The notes below the pieces were generated by a model. The model was given only the letters and a program-made list of their open reading frames with translations, did no database searches and was not told the DNA's origin. Shown here piece by piece: positions 5,241 through 8,659 of a DNA stretch of 8,659 bases. Both the position numbers and the translations under genes were made by a program. The stretch comes from Pseudomonadota bacterium (lineage in GTDB: Bacteria; Desulfobacterota; Desulfobulbia; Desulfobulbales; JAGXFP01), in the NCBI GenBank assembly GCA_030673265.1, contig DAOVJK010000115.1, positions 1 through 8,659 of the forward strand. Direction: 5' to 3'. Numbering within the stretch: position 1 is the first letter of the stretch; each line of letters opens with the position of its first letter.

Positions 5241-6851
5241 TCAGTTACTTGGCGGAACCAGTGCCTCCATCACTTGATCAATGGTAAAGCTGGCAGGCTT
5301 CTGTCGTGGGGGAAATTCCTTGAAGGTTTTCAGAAAATCGGCCACATAAGCCTGGGCTGGCACCAACAGGAAAGCACGATCCAACCACCAATCCCAGTAG
5401 GTATTTGAGGTGAGACTTGCCTTCTCATAAGGGTCGGTCCTTAGGTTGAACAACCAGGGAACCCGTGTTTTTACATAGGGATCACTCCAGACCAGCATAG
5501 TCCCAGGTGAACGCTGTTGGGCAAAGATGACCTTCCAGTTGTCGTAACGCAATGCGGTCAAGTCACCGTCATCGGAGAAGTAGAAGAACTCTTGCCTCGG
5601 ACTCATCGTCTCTTTACCGGTCAGGTAAGGCAGGAAGTTGTAACCATCAAGGTGGACTTTAAACGTCTTGTCTCCCACTTTTTTGCCCGCTTTCAGTTCC
5701 TCTTTAATCTTGAAATTGCCGGCTGCGGCTAACAGCGTCGGAAGCCAATCAAGATGCGACATGATGTCATTTGAAATAGTGCCAGCCTTGATCTTGCCGG
5801 GCCAGCGGACCATCGCCGGAACCCGGTAAGCCCCTTCCCAGTTGGAGTTCTTTTCACTGCGGAACGGGGTCATACCCGCATCGGGCCAAGTGTTCATGTG
5901 CGGGCCATTGTCGGTGCCGTACATGACGATGGTGTTGTCCGCAATCCCCAGTTCTTCGAGTTTGTCAAGAACCATACCGACGTTCTTGTCGTGATCGATC
6001 ATGGCATCGTGATACTCGCTCTGCCAGCGTCCTGATTGCCCCTCGCTTTCTGCTTTGAGATAAGTACGAAAATGCATGTGGGTAAAATTCACCCAGGCAA
6101 AGAAGGGTTTGCCGGCCTTGTGCTGTCTTTCGATGAAATCTACAGACCTTGTCGCAAAGTCATCATCAATGGTTTCCATGCGTTTTTTGGTTAGTGGTCC
6201 GGTATCCTCGATCTTCTGCGTCCCATCCGGCAGGGCGAAGCTGTGGATAACACCTCGCGGGCCGAATTTTTTCAGAAACTCTGGGTCTTTCGGATAGTCA
6301 CGGTGCTCAGGCTCCTCTGACGCATTCAAGTGATAGAGAGCGCCATAGAATTCATCGAAACCGTGATTGGTGGGCAGATGGTTATCCCTGTCACCGAGAT
6401 GATTTTTACCGAATTGGCCTGTAGCATAGCCCAAGGGCTTGAGAAGCTCTGCAATGGTCGGGTCTTTCTCGTGCATGCCATTTTCCGCACCCGGCATCCC
6501 CACCTTTAACAGACCGGTACGAAAACCGCTCTGACCGGTGATAAAGGACGATCGACCGGCCGTACTGCTCTGCTCTGCATAGTAATCGGTGAACATCATA
6601 CCTTCGTTGGCAACGCGGTCGATGTTCGGGGTCTGATAGCCCATCAAACCGTGGCTATAAGCGCTGATGTTGGATTGGCCGATGTCATCACCCCAGATAA
6701 TAAGGATATTCGGCTTTTCCCCGTTTGCAGGTGCTGCCTCAGCGACGGCTGGTTCCATCGCTATAACAGGAGACATTGCAACGGCGCTAAGTCCTGTGAT
6801 GAAAAGAGCTCTTTTCCACCAATATGTGCCTTTTGGTTTTTGATGTTCCAT
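5241..6851 (-). CDS. Secreted Ser-type sulfatase (arylsulfatase family)
   Basis: This 536-residue alkaline-phosphatase-fold sulfatase hydrolyses sulfate esters. A Sec signal peptide (KR at 13-14, hydrophobic 15-31, AxA sites near 31-40) directs export. The signature is S96-T97-A98-G99-R100 in the (C/S)-x-(P/A)-x-R motif, followed by SSFITG, so Ser96 is the formylglycine precursor. Metal ligands are visible as GDD (54-56) and TDNG (313-316); K149 and H151 in FGKNHLG, H258/H260 and K334 are further conserved active-site residues. The protein has no cysteine, so it depends on a Ser-oxidising maturase, which is encoded 87 bp upstream. AGGAGG (complement of 6861-6866) at 9 nt fixes the start. The natural substrate cannot be read from sequence. 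The C-terminal WWLDRAFLLVPAQAYVADFL segment is typical of this subgroup rather than a membrane anchor. Confidence 0.93.
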   Translation of the reverse strand: MEHQKPKGTYWWKRALFITGLSAVAMSPVIAMEPAVAEAAPANGEKPNILIIWGDDIGQSNISAYSHGLMGYQTPNIDRVANEGMMFTDYYAEQSSTAGRSSFITGQSGFRTGLLKVGMPGAENGMHEKDPTIAELLKPLGYATGQFGKNHLGDRDNHLPTNHGFDEFYGALYHLNASEEPEHRDYPKDPEFLKKFGPRGVIHSFALPDGTQKIEDTGPLTKKRMETIDDDFATRSVDFIERQHKAGKPFFAWVNFTHMHFRTYLKAESEGQSGRWQSEYHDAMIDHDKNVGMVLDKLEELGIADNTIVMYGTDNGPHMNTWPDAGMTPFRSEKNSNWEGAYRVPAMVRWPGKIKAGTISNDIMSHLDWLPTLLAAAGNFKIKEELKAGKKVGDKTFKVHLDGYNFLPYLTGKETMSPRQEFFYFSDDGDLTALRYDNWKVIFAQQRSPGTMLVWSDPYVKTRVPWLFNLRTDPYEKASLTSNTYWDWWLDRAFLLVPAQAYVADFLKTFKEFPPRQKPASFTIDQVMEALVPPSN

Positions 6852-6931
6852 ACTTCACGTCCTCCTTTTAGAGTTTGAATTTTATGGACATACATCGGTC
6901 AACGAAAATATATTAAACTGCCCTAAATTCA

Positions 6932-6964
6932 GTTCCGGTCAGCCTGTTACAGGCTGACCGGAAC
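6932..6964 (-). promoter_or_regulatory. 15-bp perfect hairpin across the maturase stop codon
   Basis: GTTCCGGTCAGCCTG (6932-6946) is the exact reverse complement of CAGGCTGACCGGAAC (6950-6964), leaving a 3-nt loop. The stem includes the last codons and the TGA (6939-6941) of the maturase gene. No T-run follows on the minus strand, so it is not a standard terminator. It may protect the upstream maturase mRNA from 3' exonucleases, act as a processing point, or reduce read-through before the sulfatase gene. Confidence 0.75.
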
Positions 6965-8189
6965 GAGCTTGTTCTGCCATTTTTTTTGTAAACGGGTCAA
7001 TATGAGAAAAATATTTTTTGAGCCCGCTGCATAGATAGTTCAGCCCTGGTTCTCCACTGGGTGTCCGGATAAATCGATTTTTAGGACACTCTCCATGACA
7101 CATGGACAAGTGCTCACAATCTCGACAATACTGTGGCAACCCATACTTTTTATCAAAGCCGAATTTTTTCTGTTGCTGTGATAAAACTGCCGAGCTTAAC
7201 TTCTTCTCCTTGATATTGCCCAAGTTATGTTTGGGGTAAACAAAATGGTCGCAGGAGTAGATTTCACCGTCGTGTTCAATGGCCATACCTTTACCGCAAA
7301 TCTCACCAAAGACGCACATATAGCCGTAGACACCCATCTGCTGGGCAACAGCACACTCAAAGTTGTAGACAAAGGTCTGGCCGATATCATTTTTATACCA
7401 TTCATCAAAAACGTCACATAAAAATGTTCCGTAATCATCAGGATCAACTGACCAGTCGCAAACAACAGAATTTGGAGTTTTTGGCTTTGCAGCATTTTCT
7501 CCCAAGATCGGAAATTCAATCGAGTTCCAATAGGGAGGAGCGACTTCTTTAAAGGTCTTTGCCTCGACACAGGCATTAAATTGAATTGCCCGGGGTTGCA
7601 CCTCGTCGCGGATAAAGCGGTAAACTTCCAGGGGATGCTTGGTGTTGTCATAGTTGAGCGTGACCAGGGCGTTAAAAGGGACATCATGTTTTTTAAGGAG
7701 CTTTACCGCATTCCACACTTTGTCAAAGGTCGGTTTTCCACTCTTGGTAACTCGATGCATGTCGTTCAGTTCCCGTGGCCCATCAATACTCAAACCAACC
7801 AGGAAGTTGTGCTGTTTGAGAAATACACACCATTCATCATTAAGCAGGGTGCCGTTGGTCTGCAGGTCATTGTGGACAGTTTTGCTGCCCATGTATTTTT
7901 GTTCAAAGGCAGCCACCTTTTTAAAAAAATCGAGGCCGCAAAGGGTTGGCTCTCCCCCTTGCCAGGAGAAGATTATTTCATCGTGATTCTGTTCTTGAAT
8001 ATACTGCTTGATAAACTCCTCAAGCACCTCATCCGACATACGCCAATTGTTATTGGTGGATAAGAGATTTTCCTTATGGAGATAAAAGCAGTATGAGCAA
8101 TTCAAATTGCACATTGGGCCGACAGGCTTGGCCATAACATGAAATCGTGTTTGCGGTTGCGGCCTTGTAAATGTAGATGGTTTTGTCAT
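6939..8189 (-). CDS. Anaerobic sulfatase-maturating enzyme (radical SAM, SPASM)
   Basis: This 416-residue cytoplasmic enzyme converts the active-site Ser or Cys of a sulfatase to formylglycine before export. The radical-SAM cluster motif is C27-x3-C31-x2-C34 in CNLNCSYCF, with the SAM-binding WQGGEP at 76-81. The C-terminal SPASM cysteines are C292, C298, C313, C355, C358, C364, C368 and C387; their spacing (6, 15, 42, 3, 6, 4, 19) is nearly that of the Clostridium perfringens enzyme as I remember it, and D314 matches its catalytic Asp. All three 4Fe-4S clusters should therefore form. ATG 8187-8189 has only a weak GGTGG (complement of 8201-8205); Met19 is a less likely start. The sulfatase follows 87 bp downstream, its likely client. 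GATAAT (complement of 8214-8219) is a possible -10 with no good -35. Confidence 0.95.
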   Translation of the reverse strand: MTKPSTFTRPQPQTRFHVMAKPVGPMCNLNCSYCFYLHKENLLSTNNNWRMSDEVLEEFIKQYIQEQNHDEIIFSWQGGEPTLCGLDFFKKVAAFEQKYMGSKTVHNDLQTNGTLLNDEWCVFLKQHNFLVGLSIDGPRELNDMHRVTKSGKPTFDKVWNAVKLLKKHDVPFNALVTLNYDNTKHPLEVYRFIRDEVQPRAIQFNACVEAKTFKEVAPPYWNSIEFPILGENAAKPKTPNSVVCDWSVDPDDYGTFLCDVFDEWYKNDIGQTFVYNFECAVAQQMGVYGYMCVFGEICGKGMAIEHDGEIYSCDHFVYPKHNLGNIKEKKLSSAVLSQQQKKFGFDKKYGLPQYCRDCEHLSMCHGECPKNRFIRTPSGEPGLNYLCSGLKKYFSHIDPFTKKMAEQARSGQPVTG

Positions 8190-8275
8190 AATTTTCTATT
8201 CCACCAGTTCAAAATTATCCGGTTTCCAGGTCTTGTCGAATTAGGATCTGAACAGTCGATTGCCACCAGCTTAAC

Positions 8276-8303
8276 AAAAATCGTTACAGACTGAGTGAAC
8301 GAT
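8276..8303 (-). terminator. Weak rho-independent terminator after the barrel gene
   Basis: In the minus-strand transcript, AUCGUU and AACGAU (complements of 8298-8303 and 8280-8285) form a 6-bp stem followed by a run of five U. It lies 17 nt after the stop codon of the outer-membrane protein gene. The stem is short and AT-rich, so some transcription may continue into the maturase gene. Confidence 0.45.
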
Positions 8304-8319
8304 AACTGTCTTGGCTGAT

Positions 8320-8659
8320 CTACCAGTTGTAAAGAATGGTGAGTCCCAGGGTGGTTTCGTCAACATCGTAATGGTACCAGTCGGCATCGCCTTGCGAATC
8401 ATTCTCATAATCTACAGCTTTGTAACTGCCAAAAAGAGTTGATGACCAATTTCCATAGAAACGCCAGGTTACACCAGTTGAGGCGAGATAGGTCCCTTCT
8501 GATCCGCCGAAACCGGCGTCAGCTTTGATGTTCCAGTTCCATTTTTCGGCAAACGGTACATCGGCAGCTATTCCGACAAGGACATCGATCCAGGATTCAT
8601 CAATACTTTTGTTGCTATTTACTCCGAGAGATCCTGTTCCTGTCATACGAAAGTCAAAT
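8320..8659 (-). CDS. Outer-membrane beta-barrel protein, C-terminal part (partial)
   Basis: The frame is open through the right window edge and ends at TAG 8320-8322, giving about 112 residues of a longer protein. The ATG at 8644-8646 is internal, because FDFR precedes it in frame. Alternating polar and hydrophobic residues, strand-like segments ending in aromatic residues (WIDVLVGIAADV, WNWNIKADAGFGG, TGVTWRFYGNWSSTLFGSYKAV), and a final strand TLGLTILYNW ending in tryptophan are typical of an outer-membrane barrel recognised by BAM. The pattern 'W-D-x-x-x-G ... W-x-x-x-x-D-A-G-F-G' resembles small porin-like barrels of unknown role. It is 130 bp upstream of the maturase on the same strand, so it might pass sulfated substrates or products, but the hairpin between them makes co-transcription uncertain. 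Confidence 0.75.
   Translation of the reverse strand, partial: FDFRMTGTGSLGVNSNKSIDESWIDVLVGIAADVPFAEKWNWNIKADAGFGGSEGTYLASTGVTWRFYGNWSSTLFGSYKAVDYENDSQGDADWYHYDVDETTLGLTILYNW

Noticed and set aside
7581..8063. 160-codon plus-strand frame
   Set aside because: It is antisense to the well-supported anSME coding sequence and has no family resemblance.
8190..8275. Possible sigma-54 promoter (TGGCA followed by TGTTC) before the maturase gene
   Set aside because: The -12 GC element is absent at the required spacing, so the match fails on the key dinucleotide.

Overview
The window looks like an ordinary stretch of a Gram-negative, probably anaerobic or facultatively anaerobic bacterial chromosome. 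Several genes encode envelope proteins (an outer-membrane beta-barrel, a patatin lipoprotein, and secreted sulfatase and SYLF proteins). The oxygen-sensitive anaerobic sulfatase maturase suggests anoxic life. A Desulfobacterota (deltaproteobacterial) host is my best guess from the gene mix, but no taxonomic marker is present and this is inference only.

Layout. Positions 1-520 are a graveyard: the last 31 codons and right end of an IS4-like insertion sequence, then a short remnant of a TRAP transporter large permease (dctM). The only intact plus-strand gene follows, an OFA-type major facilitator transporter (816-2120) behind a good sigma-70-like promoter. Downstream lies a second mobile-element remnant: the 3' end of an IS200/IS605 tnpA (about 2331-2582) with its hairpin-rich right end, the last hairpin of which also reads as a plus-strand terminator. 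An AT-rich gene-free stretch with a 12-bp inverted repeat runs to 2997.

From 2998 to the right edge all genes are on the minus strand. In transcription order (right to left) they are: the C-terminus of an outer-membrane beta-barrel protein; an anaerobic sulfatase-maturating enzyme (anSME); a secreted Ser-type sulfatase; a patatin-like phospholipase lipoprotein; and a secreted SYLF/YSC84-domain protein. Terminator-like hairpins follow the barrel gene and the patatin gene.

How they work together. The maturase and sulfatase form a clear functional pair. The sulfatase has the S-T-A-G-R form of the sulfatase signature and no cysteine anywhere, so its formylglycine must come from serine, which is what anSME can make. 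The product would be exported to hydrolyse sulfate esters outside the cytoplasm. A 15-bp perfect hairpin spans the maturase stop codon between the two genes and could set their relative expression. The patatin and SYLF genes are adjacent and both point to membrane lipids, but a hairpin separates them and a shared role is only a guess. A C5G11 homopolymer tract just upstream of the patatin gene is a candidate phase-variation site. I found no RNA gene, CRISPR array or clearly new multi-gene system.
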